Shown in pieces: positions 41,135 through 48,737 of a stretch of DNA of 64,000 bases (its first letter is position 1; each line of letters opens with the position of its first letter). Below the pieces are notes generated by a model. It saw only the letters and a program-made list of their open reading frames with translations. It had not been told where the DNA came from and ran no database searches. Location of the stretch: NCBI GenBank assembly GCA_030412945.1, contig JAUHJS010000004.1, positions 454,996 through 518,995 of the forward strand, given 5' to 3'. The DNA comes from Shiella aurantiaca (GTDB taxonomy: Bacteria > Bacteroidota > Bacteroidia > Cytophagales > Cyclobacteriaceae). The position numbers and the translations under genes were made by a program.

Positions 41135-41791
41135 TTAGCTTACTATTTTGACATTAAAGGCTCCGTTATTAGTGGCGCCATAAATACTCAACCAAAGGGG
41201 AAGATACATCTCTGTTCCTCTCGCCTTGGTAATGTCTCCAAGGTCAAGGATGTTTTTCTCAGCCCATCCAAAGGATTTCAAAATCTTCTTAACCTCTTCT
41301 TTGGCACTGGCATCATTGCCGCTTACAAATGTGCTATGGTCGCCTCCGTTGATCATGGCAGGGTTTACCATAATCCCACACCACATGGTGTTAAGCGCTT
41401 TTACCACGTGGGTTTGAGGGAACGCCTTTTGTATTTCTTCACCCAAGGAATGGGTATTGCAAATTGCCAAGGTGGGTGGCATTCCTTTAGAGAAGTCAAG
41501 CGGATTGGCAATGTCTACAATAATTTTCCCGTTTAGGTTTTTCTCTCCGGCTAATGTCAAGGCCTCAATAGAACCCACACCTGCGGTACAATTGAAAATG
41601 ATCTCTCCAAATGCCGCAGCATCGGCAAATGTTCCGGCACTTGCTTTGCCATTGTGCTTGGCAACAAAAGCCTTAGCTTTTTCATTGTCTGCCGTTCTTG
41701 AACCCATCATTACGGTGTGTCCCACTTCTAGTAATTTTGAACCGATGGTGTCTCCGACATTACCCGTTCCTAATACTGCTATTTTGCTCAT
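41135..41791 (-). CDS. F420H2:NADP oxidoreductase-like / NADP-binding reductase
   Basis: 218 residues. Rossmann start IAVLGTGNVGDTIGSKL (GxGxxG) with MMGSRTADN, where Ser-Arg after strand 2 favours NADP. IVDIANPLDF and VKALNTMW match the short Fno/NADPH-dependent F420-reductase family (about 210 residues). Bacteroidota lack F420 synthesis in general, so the substrate is probably another oxidised molecule. A -7-like box (CATCTTTG) lies upstream at 41860-41867. The AraC regulator lies beyond on the same strand and could control it. Confidence 0.82.
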   Translation of the reverse strand: MSKIAVLGTGNVGDTIGSKLLEVGHTVMMGSRTADNEKAKAFVAKHNGKASAGTFADAAAFGEIIFNCTAGVGSIEALTLAGEKNLNGKIIVDIANPLDFSKGMPPTLAICNTHSLGEEIQKAFPQTHVVKALNTMWCGIMVNPAMINGGDHSTFVSGNDASAKEEVKKILKSFGWAEKNILDLGDITKARGTEMYLPLWLSIYGATNNGAFNVKIVS

Positions 41792-41859
41792 GTCTGTTTT
41801 TTGATTTTTGAATTCCTGAACCGCCCAGCGGATTCATTTTTTATGTACTATTTACGATA

Positions 41860-41867
41860 CAAAGATG
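41860..41867 (-). promoter_or_regulatory. CATCTTTG -7-like box
   Basis: CATCTTTG then TA on the minus strand, one mismatch from TAnnTTTG, about 70 bases before the ATG at 41791. The same CATCTTTGTA string precedes the histidine kinase at 61001. Confidence 0.45.
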
Positions 41868-41917
41868 GGCAAACCCCTTCGGTGCGTAATGGTCAATTTC
41901 TTGGGTGCGATGGTCAA

Positions 41918-42826
41918 TTATGAATTGGTTGACTGTTTCCTGTATTCAAGCGGTGTTTTGCCGGTATGTTTCTTGAAGAATTTACCAAAATTGGCCGGAT
42001 CTGAAAAATTAAGTTGATAGGCAATTTCAGCGATGTCGAAATCGGTAAATTGAATTAAGGATTTTGCTTCCGCCAATAGCCTCTCGTTGATATAACTCAA
42101 GGCGGTTTTGTCAGATGCCGACTTAATGGATTGTGAAAGATGATTGGGGCTTACATGTAACAGGCTAGCATACTCCTCTATTGTTCTTTTCTCGATATAG
42201 AAGTTGTTGACCAATTGAATGAATTTTTGAAGCAGTAGTTGTTGCGGTGTGGTAAATCCTTCTTCCCATTGTTTGAAAGCCGTAGTAAACTCTTTCAACT
42301 GATAGAGTAAGGCCAGGAGCTTTATGGATGCCACTTTGTGCTGGGCATCATTGGAATTTTCGTAGGAGGAGAACACCTCTTCAAAGTGTGGAGCAAACTC
42401 CTGAAACTTGGCTTCATTGAATTTAAAAAACTGGGTATGCAAGAGGTTGAAAAATGGAAACTCTTTCTCAAAGTCGGGCTTAAAAAATGACAGACATTCT
42501 TTCTTAAAATAAATTAAATAGCCCTTGGCCGAGTGGTCTCTGTAAAAACTATAAAGCAGGCCGGGTGATTGAAAGACAAGGAAAGAATTTAGTTTGGCTA
42601 CATTGATAGTATCGTAGGTGATTTGGGTGTTGCCCGCATTTGATACCAAGGCAATGAAATAAAAGTCTTTACGAAAAGGGGGCTTGTAATTATGGATTGA
42701 GCCATCGTTCTCCTTAAGCCTAAGGCAAAAGAAATTCGGATTTTTTGTTACAAACTCGGAGGGGATTGATTTCAAAAAATCATTGATGTCTTTGTAAAAG
42801 GGTATATTAGTGCGTAACTCCGTCAT
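41918..42826 (-). CDS. AraC family transcriptional regulator
   Basis: 302 residues. N-terminal cupin-like region (NYKPPFRKDFYFIALVSNAGNTQITYD is the sensor beta roll) and C-terminal double helix-turn-helix (TIEEYASLLHVSPNHLSQSIKSAS; DIAEIAYQLNFSDPANFGKFFKKHTG). It is upstream of the NADP-binding reductase on the same strand with 126 bases between and likely regulates it. Dispersed repeats fill the other side. Confidence 0.87.
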   Translation of the reverse strand: MTELRTNIPFYKDINDFLKSIPSEFVTKNPNFFCLRLKENDGSIHNYKPPFRKDFYFIALVSNAGNTQITYDTINVAKLNSFLVFQSPGLLYSFYRDHSAKGYLIYFKKECLSFFKPDFEKEFPFFNLLHTQFFKFNEAKFQEFAPHFEEVFSSYENSNDAQHKVASIKLLALLYQLKEFTTAFKQWEEGFTTPQQLLLQKFIQLVNNFYIEKRTIEEYASLLHVSPNHLSQSIKSASDKTALSYINERLLAEAKSLIQFTDFDIAEIAYQLNFSDPANFGKFFKKHTGKTPLEYRKQSTNS

Positions 42827-42948
42827 CCGTTTTTTGTCTTTTCGCTCTTGATTTTCGGGTCTGTCTTTATGGTTTGGTTATCTGCATTGTTCCCAAGCGT
42901 ATTGTGTACAGCGGCATGGCGGGACCGCAGAAACTCCGCCACGCTCTT

Positions 42949-43022
42949 GTCCTCACTGACCCCTAATTAAAATTCCTCCTTTACTCATTTCAAAGATTCG
43001 TGAGGACACGAACCAAGGCGAA
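42949..43022 (+). repeat. double-palindrome repeat, copy 1
   Basis: About 74 bases: GTCCTCACTGACC, an AT-rich middle with TTAAAATT and ATTTCAAAG, then TTCGTGAGGACACGAACCAA and GGCGAA. The copy at 63794-63884 (minus) has the same order of parts. It lies between an AraC gene and an IS remnant. Confidence 0.75.
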
Positions 43023-43082
43023 GGAGGCTCTTTTTGTCATATTCCTAATGGCAAGTTAAAGATTCGGTTTTCATTTATTACA

Positions 43083-43113
43083 ACACGCGTTGTTAAACGC
43101 ACGCTAGATGGAG
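43083..43113 (+). repeat. ACGCGTTG...CGCTAG dispersed repeat, copy 2
   Basis: ACACGCGTTGTTAAACGCAC followed by GCTAGATGGAG. Matches 63366-63337 (minus) and 32594-32624. It directly abuts the IS982 remnant. Confidence 0.75.
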
Positions 43114-43120
43114 GGTCAAA

Positions 43121-43360
43121 TTGATTATCCCTTTGAAATCGAACATGACAGGTCCGAACAATTGGTACAAGAGAAAAAGAGTGGAAAACGCCCTTTCGCA
43201 ATTATTGGGCAAGTTTAACCTCAGGAAGAATTACGCTAAAAAGCTGTCAGGTTTATTGGCAAGGGTGGTGACCAAAATGGCTGATATATCAGTTGCCCAA
43301 ATGATAAACCATATAAACCAAAAACCAATCAATCACCTCAAATATGCATTAGCTTTTTAA
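43121..43360 (+). pseudogene. IS982-family transposase, C-terminal remnant
   Basis: About 75 residues. RKRVENALSQL, KFNLRKNYAKK and ARVVTKMADISVAQMINHIN match the end of IS982-type DDE transposases (typical form: RKRIE..FSQL..RNYAK....RI.TKI). The catalytic N-terminal two thirds are missing, so it cannot transpose. No terminal inverted repeats were found. It marks old mobile-element activity in the 42.8-43.4 kb repeat patch. Confidence 0.75.
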
Positions 43361-43392
43361 CCGAACAAGGGGTAATATATTATCTGCTGTTG

Positions 43393-44577
43393 TCATTCTA
43401 TTGTTATTTTATATCTATCGATAATATTGTATTTTATATCTTTGATAATAATTTCATAAGATCCTCTGTCAATAATAAGTGAAGGAACACTATCGCTATC
43501 AATTACTTCAATTATATCGGCTGGTACGCCATTGTTTTCAAACTCATTTTTACGATAAGCAAATACCAAAATAGGGAGTTGGTTTATTTTAGATTTTTCA
43601 ATTTGGTATTTTTTTCTGTTTTCTAAACTCAAAAGCCAATTAGGACGTTTGTCTATATAATGTGTTTCAGGGTGAATTATTATTATATCAAATCGGTTCT
43701 CCCCCTTTTTTCCATTGAACAAGTTCCCATCCCCATCTATCAAAACAACAGGAAATCCTTTATTGACCATATTGATAAAAGGATGGTTATATTTTTTTTC
43801 GCTTTTTTCTGTGAATTGGGTTTGGCTTATTGTTAAAGGGTCTATATTAGTGAATTCTTTTAATCTACCTGCCATAGCTTTACCCCAAGTTGGATTATAC
43901 GGTGTTCCTTCTATAACGTGGTCGTGTCCGCAATGTATCAGTACTTTTTCATGGGGGTTTCGGTCTATAAAGTTGGCAATATTTCGAGCTTGCGCAATTT
44001 CTCTTTCTTTTCCATTATGCTCGAAGTCATCATAGCCGAATAGCGTAAATCCAATTTTAAGTGCTGCATAAATTAAATTTCCAAATTCTGTTTCTTTGGT
44101 GTAATATCCGCTTTCAATTATCGGATATTTTCGATCATTGATAATTGTGTCGAATAGAGCCTCTATCCCTAAATATCTAAATCCATTATCGTATAATCCT
44201 TGCAATAAGGAATGAGTAAAAGTTCTGTGATTTGGATAAGTGTGAGCCTCATTGATAATAATAATTTGTTCTTTTTTCGATTTCTCAATTATGTAATCCT
44301 TCGCATTTACAGGAGTAAATCCAATAAAGTATAAACTGTCTGCTAGTGTTATGATGGGTATTCCAACTCCGTTTCTATCCCAAGTTTCTCTTGTTTTTTG
44401 ATAATTGCCAATGAAAGAATATTCATTTGCTCCCGTCTGAAACTTCCAAGGAACTGTATCTTTTTCTATAGAACTTTCAATATCCATTGAATATCTATAT
44501 TCAAATTTTTCCGATTGTGCAACTACATCTACAACTGTCAAAAGAAATATTGCGCTAAAAAAACTAAAAAGGTTCAT
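43393..44577 (-). CDS. secreted EreA/ChaN/TIKI-like protein
   Basis: 394 residues with a signal peptide (SFFSAIFLLTVVDVVAQ). IIINEAHTYPNHRTFT, FRYLGIEALFDT and VLIHCGHDHVIEG are the three conserved acidic/His motifs of the EreA/ChaN/TIKI fold, which holds metal or carries out hydrolysis (erythromycin esterases, heme-binding ChaN, TIKI proteases). The closest form here is unknown, so the activity is not assigned; macrolide esterase activity should not be assumed. AT-rich and isolated, adjacent to an IS remnant. Confidence 0.75.
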   Translation of the reverse strand: MNLFSFFSAIFLLTVVDVVAQSEKFEYRYSMDIESSIEKDTVPWKFQTGANEYSFIGNYQKTRETWDRNGVGIPIITLADSLYFIGFTPVNAKDYIIEKSKKEQIIIINEAHTYPNHRTFTHSLLQGLYDNGFRYLGIEALFDTIINDRKYPIIESGYYTKETEFGNLIYAALKIGFTLFGYDDFEHNGKEREIAQARNIANFIDRNPHEKVLIHCGHDHVIEGTPYNPTWGKAMAGRLKEFTNIDPLTISQTQFTEKSEKKYNHPFINMVNKGFPVVLIDGDGNLFNGKKGENRFDIIIIHPETHYIDKRPNWLLSLENRKKYQIEKSKINQLPILVFAYRKNEFENNGVPADIIEVIDSDSVPSLIIDRGSYEIIIKDIKYNIIDRYKITIE

Positions 44578-44762
44578 TTTGGTTTATATTGTTACTTTTA
44601 GTGATATTTATCTATACAATCTTCCAAAATTACACGTAATGTGCAGGTATAGCACCTATCCTCTGATCTTTTTGATTATATACCAAAGTATCGGTTTTGT
44701 ACTTAATTTTCAAGGAACTAAGTAAATGCATTTGCTGTATCATCTGTTACTTTTCGTACTTT

Positions 44763-47624
44763 CTAGTCAGTAATAATATCTGACATCTTCAGTTCAACTA
44801 ATTCACCGATGGATGTTAATTTCTTTATGTCCAAATCTGATTTTCTTCCATATATGGTTATTATGAATGGTTGGTCTTTAAATTGTAAGTTATAGAAATT
44901 TGATAGATCAGATATTTTAAGTTCTTTATAAATATTAAATGCAGCCTCATTCGGATCTTCGGTGAATCCCATGTCTTGAAACTCTAAAATCTTTGCTCCC
45001 AATTGCCTCGGTTTAGGATAATTTGTCATTATTTCTTCCATTTTGATGGATCTTAATGATTCCATTCGTCCCGACCTGGACGGAAACTCTTTCAGAAGGT
45101 CGATCATCACTTCAATTGTTTCATTTGTCTTATCGGATTGACAACCAAAGCCGGTAATGAGATATCCCGCCTCACCTGCCCTGTTAGGTGTGATATATCT
45201 TCCGAATGTGCTATATGCCAGCGATCGGTATTCTCTTATTTCCTGAAATATTACTCCCGTCAGTGACTCGCCAAAGTAGGTGTTGAATGCCTCGGAATAT
45301 GGATATTGATTATGGCCAAAGCTAGCTCCCTTCAAATAGAAATATACCTGACTTTGTCTCGATTTTGGGTCGTTTACCAGAATAATCTTGTGCTGAGGCA
45401 CATCGCTAATGTTAAGCTTTCTTTGATCAACCTTTTTGGGATGGGTTGTTAATGGGAGTTCCTGTTGAATCAGCGACTTCAGTACTTCCTTTGATTTTGA
45501 TCCGAAATAGTTAATTCGTAAGGGGTTTTGTAGAAGCTCAGTTATTCTTTTCTCATAAACATCTGGGTCGGTTCGCTTAATTTCCTCAATAGGTGTTCTT
45601 GTCAGAAACTTTGTTTGATTACCAAAAACAGCATATCTAATAAGTGCAAAACCCATTTGAAAGGGGCTTGATTTTTCTGCTTCTCGCTTAACTTTTTCTG
45701 AATTATAAAGTGATTCAATCATATCTAGGGTTACTTTTGGCTCTGTCAACATCTCCCTCAATATCCTCAGGCAATCCTGAAGAGTGCGATCCAGTCCATC
45801 TATGGTAATGATTACCTCGTTGGATTCCAGTGAAACGTCAAAATGACAAGCAAGGGATTCAAGGGTCGATTTCAATTCCTCTTTGCTGCGGTGTGAGGTA
45901 GCCATGTAAGATAACAAGTCAATTGTTTGTTGCAATTTCGGATCGGTTTGCCAGCCTATTTTAAGTCTAATCTCTAGCGAGAACAAATCATTTATTGTGT
46001 TGCTAATAGCTATACCGGTATTTGAGCCAATCGAAAAAGTGTCAGCTATGCTGAAGTCAATGGTCATCGGGTCAACTACGGATGTGGAAAGCTTATCCAA
46101 AAGGTGCTGGCCATAAAGTGATGTGGTATCTTTAAGTATGGGTATCGGTTCAATTGTGGGCTTTTGGATTTCATCTTTTTTAGGGTTCCCTTTATTTGAA
46201 ATCAACAAACCATAATTGTTTTCGAAATACTGTTTTACTATTCGTGTCACACTTTTCTGATGTATACTGTCCACTAAGTAAGGATAATTCAATGCTTCTT
46301 CCCAAGGTTTACCCATTAAATCGCATGATGTAATCAGTAAGGCCCTGGTTTCAAGGTCTTCCAAGCTTAGCCAAAAGTCCTTAATCAGGTTCTGTTTTGC
46401 TCCTTGCAAGTTGGCAATAAAGAAAGACGGATCATTTAACTTTCTTATCTCCTCAAGTATTAATGACTTGGTATCATCAAAAGATTTATCATCGTTAGGT
46501 ATAGCGTAGATATTATATGAGGAGGCCAAAGCATGGTCGTCAATTTCAGTGTAAATTTTCTGGACTTTGTTGTCGATTTCCAGTTTATCCAGAACACCTG
46601 TTCTTTGCTTGTTGCTCAATAGATACGTGACAACATCAATTGCGGGGCGGTCTTTATTATGTGGTGATTTGATGGGGAAAAGCAACCCCACCATTGGAAA
46701 AGGTGTAACACTGATTTCTTTTCTTTGTTCACCTATAAATGGCTGATATTCTGAAAATATGACAGGCTCATAATCAGCTGATTGAAGCTTATGAAAAGAT
46801 GTTTCAATGCATTGTTTTGCTTTGTTAATATCAAAATTTCCTGTAAGAATAAGCACCATGTTATCAGCTACATAGTGCTTGTTGAAAAACTCATGCATCT
46901 TTGTTAAAGATGGATTTTTAAGATGTTCTGTTTTGCCGATAGTTGGCCAAAGGCCATAGGTATAATCTGGGTACAAGAGTTCTAGAGACGCAACATAAAC
47001 TGCATTTTCATAATCATCATCCCATCGATTTTTCTCCTCATAAACGACTTCAAGTTCAGATTGAAAGGTTCTGAATACTGGATTGATCATGCGCTCTGCA
47101 TTAATATCTAGCCAATACTCAATATTATGAGCAGGGAAGTAGCTGTAATAAAATGTAACATCATAGTCAGCAAATGCACTGACTTGAGTGGATCCTATGC
47201 TTTTCATTAGTGTTGAAAACTCGTTAGGCAGTCCATACTTTGCTGCAGCTATAGATTCTGCATTGATTTGCTCTTGAATTTTCTTTCTTTTCCTACCTGA
47301 TGCCTTTTCCAGTTCTCGATACAAATTTATGATATTCTGATAATGGACGTTTTCACTTTCGAAATCAGTCGTTCCAAACTTTCTGTTTCCTTTAAACAAC
47401 ATGTGTTCTAAATAATGCGAAATACCAGTGGCATCTGGAGATTCATGTATCGAACCTGCTCTTACCAAAATACCACCAAATACATTGGAAGCTGTTGTGT
47501 CTTGATTAAGGTATACTTTCAATCCATTCTGTAGAGTAAAGTGTTCAACTCTTAATGAGGCACTTAGCTGAGCATTAACTGAGTATGAAAGGAAGATGAA
47601 TAGGAATATTAAGTTGGTTCTCAC
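44763..47624 (-). CDS. M16 family zinc metallopeptidase (pitrilysin-like)
   Basis: 953 residues. Signal peptide ending VNAQ. The inverted zinc motif HxxEH is HYLEH (70-74), with the downstream Glu in LEVVYEEKNRWDD near residue 150. There are two M16 halves (N-terminal active and a C-terminal half from about residue 490, with QVYFYLKGASFGHNQ and REYRSLAYSTFGRY), as in pitrilysin/PqqL. It should degrade peptides in the periplasm or outside. It stands alone between the EreA-like gene and the che operon end. Two hairpin repeats lie upstream. Confidence 0.92.
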   Translation of the reverse strand: MRTNLIFLFIFLSYSVNAQLSASLRVEHFTLQNGLKVYLNQDTTASNVFGGILVRAGSIHESPDATGISHYLEHMLFKGNRKFGTTDFESENVHYQNIINLYRELEKASGRKRKKIQEQINAESIAAAKYGLPNEFSTLMKSIGSTQVSAFADYDVTFYYSYFPAHNIEYWLDINAERMINPVFRTFQSELEVVYEEKNRWDDDYENAVYVASLELLYPDYTYGLWPTIGKTEHLKNPSLTKMHEFFNKHYVADNMVLILTGNFDINKAKQCIETSFHKLQSADYEPVIFSEYQPFIGEQRKEISVTPFPMVGLLFPIKSPHNKDRPAIDVVTYLLSNKQRTGVLDKLEIDNKVQKIYTEIDDHALASSYNIYAIPNDDKSFDDTKSLILEEIRKLNDPSFFIANLQGAKQNLIKDFWLSLEDLETRALLITSCDLMGKPWEEALNYPYLVDSIHQKSVTRIVKQYFENNYGLLISNKGNPKKDEIQKPTIEPIPILKDTTSLYGQHLLDKLSTSVVDPMTIDFSIADTFSIGSNTGIAISNTINDLFSLEIRLKIGWQTDPKLQQTIDLLSYMATSHRSKEELKSTLESLACHFDVSLESNEVIITIDGLDRTLQDCLRILREMLTEPKVTLDMIESLYNSEKVKREAEKSSPFQMGFALIRYAVFGNQTKFLTRTPIEEIKRTDPDVYEKRITELLQNPLRINYFGSKSKEVLKSLIQQELPLTTHPKKVDQRKLNISDVPQHKIILVNDPKSRQSQVYFYLKGASFGHNQYPYSEAFNTYFGESLTGVIFQEIREYRSLAYSTFGRYITPNRAGEAGYLITGFGCQSDKTNETIEVMIDLLKEFPSRSGRMESLRSIKMEEIMTNYPKPRQLGAKILEFQDMGFTEDPNEAAFNIYKELKISDLSNFYNLQFKDQPFIITIYGRKSDLDIKKLTSIGELVELKMSDIITD

Positions 47625-47710
47625 GCTTATAATATTATAATTAAAAGTAACATTTGTTTATCCATAGCTATTGCAAATATCCTCTAAATATAAGTAATAT
47701 TCGCAATTGT

Positions 47711-47750
47711 GGAAAGGCAATAGCCTATTTATCGGCTATGGGTAGCCTTT
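47711..47750 (+). repeat. GGAAAGGC...GGCTATGG dispersed repeat, copy 2
   Basis: GGAAAGGCAATAGCCTATTT then ATCGGCTATGGGTAGCCTTT; the same order as 39140-39176, with GAAAGGC/GCCTTT arms. Confidence 0.65.
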
Positions 47751-47781
47751 ATAGCTTTGGAGATGCGACTTTAGCTTTCTT

Positions 47782-47814
47782 AAACCTTCAAGGTTTTAAA
47801 AACCTTGAAGGTTT
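47782..47814. terminator. 15-bp hairpin downstream of cheR
   Basis: AAACCTTCAAGGTTT (47782-47796), loop TAA, AAACCTTGAAGGTTT (47800-47814). Each arm is itself nearly palindromic, as in the hairpin at 61167-61200. It lies 72 bases after the cheR stop and can end the che operon transcript. Confidence 0.6.
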
Positions 47815-47885
47815 GCTCGGAAAGGGAAACTTTCTTGGAATAGGAAACGGCTTAGGGTGTTTTCAAATAAAGGCATTATCTACGC

Positions 47886-48731
47886 TCAGCCCACCTCTAT
47901 CATTTTGCTCGCTACTTTTTTGTATACGCGCAGGCCGGGGTTTTCAAAGGAAAATTTCTCCTTGTCGATAAGGGATACGATGGAATCAAAAAAGCCAATA
48001 ATAAAATACCCGCCCGGGTAAAGGGCTTGGTGAAAGGCATGGAGCAGGCGCTCTTTGGTGGCCTGGTCGAAGTAGATCATCACATTGCGGCAAAATATAA
48101 TATCGTATTTGCCTTGTATGGGTTCGGTCACCAGGTTGTGCAGGGTAAATTTTACATGGGCGCGCAAATAGGGCTTGGCCACGTAGTGGTTGGCATCGAG
48201 GCTACAGTATTCCTGAAAATCCTTCTTGGGCTGGTACTGGGCATAGTTTCGCCCGTATTCTATCATCTTTATTTTATGATATTCACCCTTTTCTGAGGCT
48301 TGCAGCGCTTCGGAGTTCATATCCGTAGCTAGGGCTTTGGCCTTGCTCAGCAGCCCCACTTCTTTCAGTACAATGGCCATGGTGTATATTTCTTCTCCGG
48401 TAGAGCATCCGGCATGCCAAATGCGTATGGCAGGGCGATTGGCCAAAGGCGGCAACACGACATCGCGCAAGTAGGCCCATAGCTCAGGGTCGCGAAACAT
48501 GGCCGTGAGCCCCACGCTGATTTCATTGATCAGCACTTGGATAAACTCCTTTTCGCGCAGCACTTTCTGCCAAAGTTCATGGCTCGATTGCAGCTTGTAT
48601 AGATGCAGGATGCGCAATATCCTCCGCTTGAGCGATTTCAGCTCATAGCAGGTAAAGTCCAGCCCGTAGCGTTTATGAATCGCCTCGGTGAGGGCGTTTA
48701 CTTCTTCGTCAGATAAATCGGTAATGTCCAC
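47886..48731 (-). CDS. cheR: chemotaxis methyltransferase CheR
   Basis: 281 residues from a GTG start at 48731 (no ATG precedes the conserved N-terminus). N-terminal helical CheR domain (VNALTEAIHKRYGLDF, LINEISVGLTAMFRD) and SAM-binding domain with IWHAGCSTGEEIYTMAI and DIIFCRNVMIYFD. It transfers methyl groups from SAM to receptor glutamates to tune adaptation; CheB reverses it. No C-terminal receptor-tethering pentapeptide domain. It is the last gene of the seven-gene che operon, 6 bases after the GAF/PAS gene. Confidence 0.95.
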   Translation of the reverse strand: MDITDLSDEEVNALTEAIHKRYGLDFTCYELKSLKRRILRILHLYKLQSSHELWQKVLREKEFIQVLINEISVGLTAMFRDPELWAYLRDVVLPPLANRPAIRIWHAGCSTGEEIYTMAIVLKEVGLLSKAKALATDMNSEALQASEKGEYHKIKMIEYGRNYAQYQPKKDFQEYCSLDANHYVAKPYLRAHVKFTLHNLVTEPIQGKYDIIFCRNVMIYFDQATKERLLHAFHQALYPGGYFIIGFFDSIVSLIDKEKFSFENPGLRVYKKVASKMIEVG

Positions 48732-48737
48732 AGGGGC

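Noticed and set aside
43121..43360. Active IS982 element
   Set aside because: Only the C-terminal third of the transposase remains and no inverted ends were found.
43393..44577. Macrolide esterase (resistance) call for the EreA-like protein
   Set aside because: The motifs define the wider EreA/ChaN/TIKI fold only; the substrate cannot be inferred.
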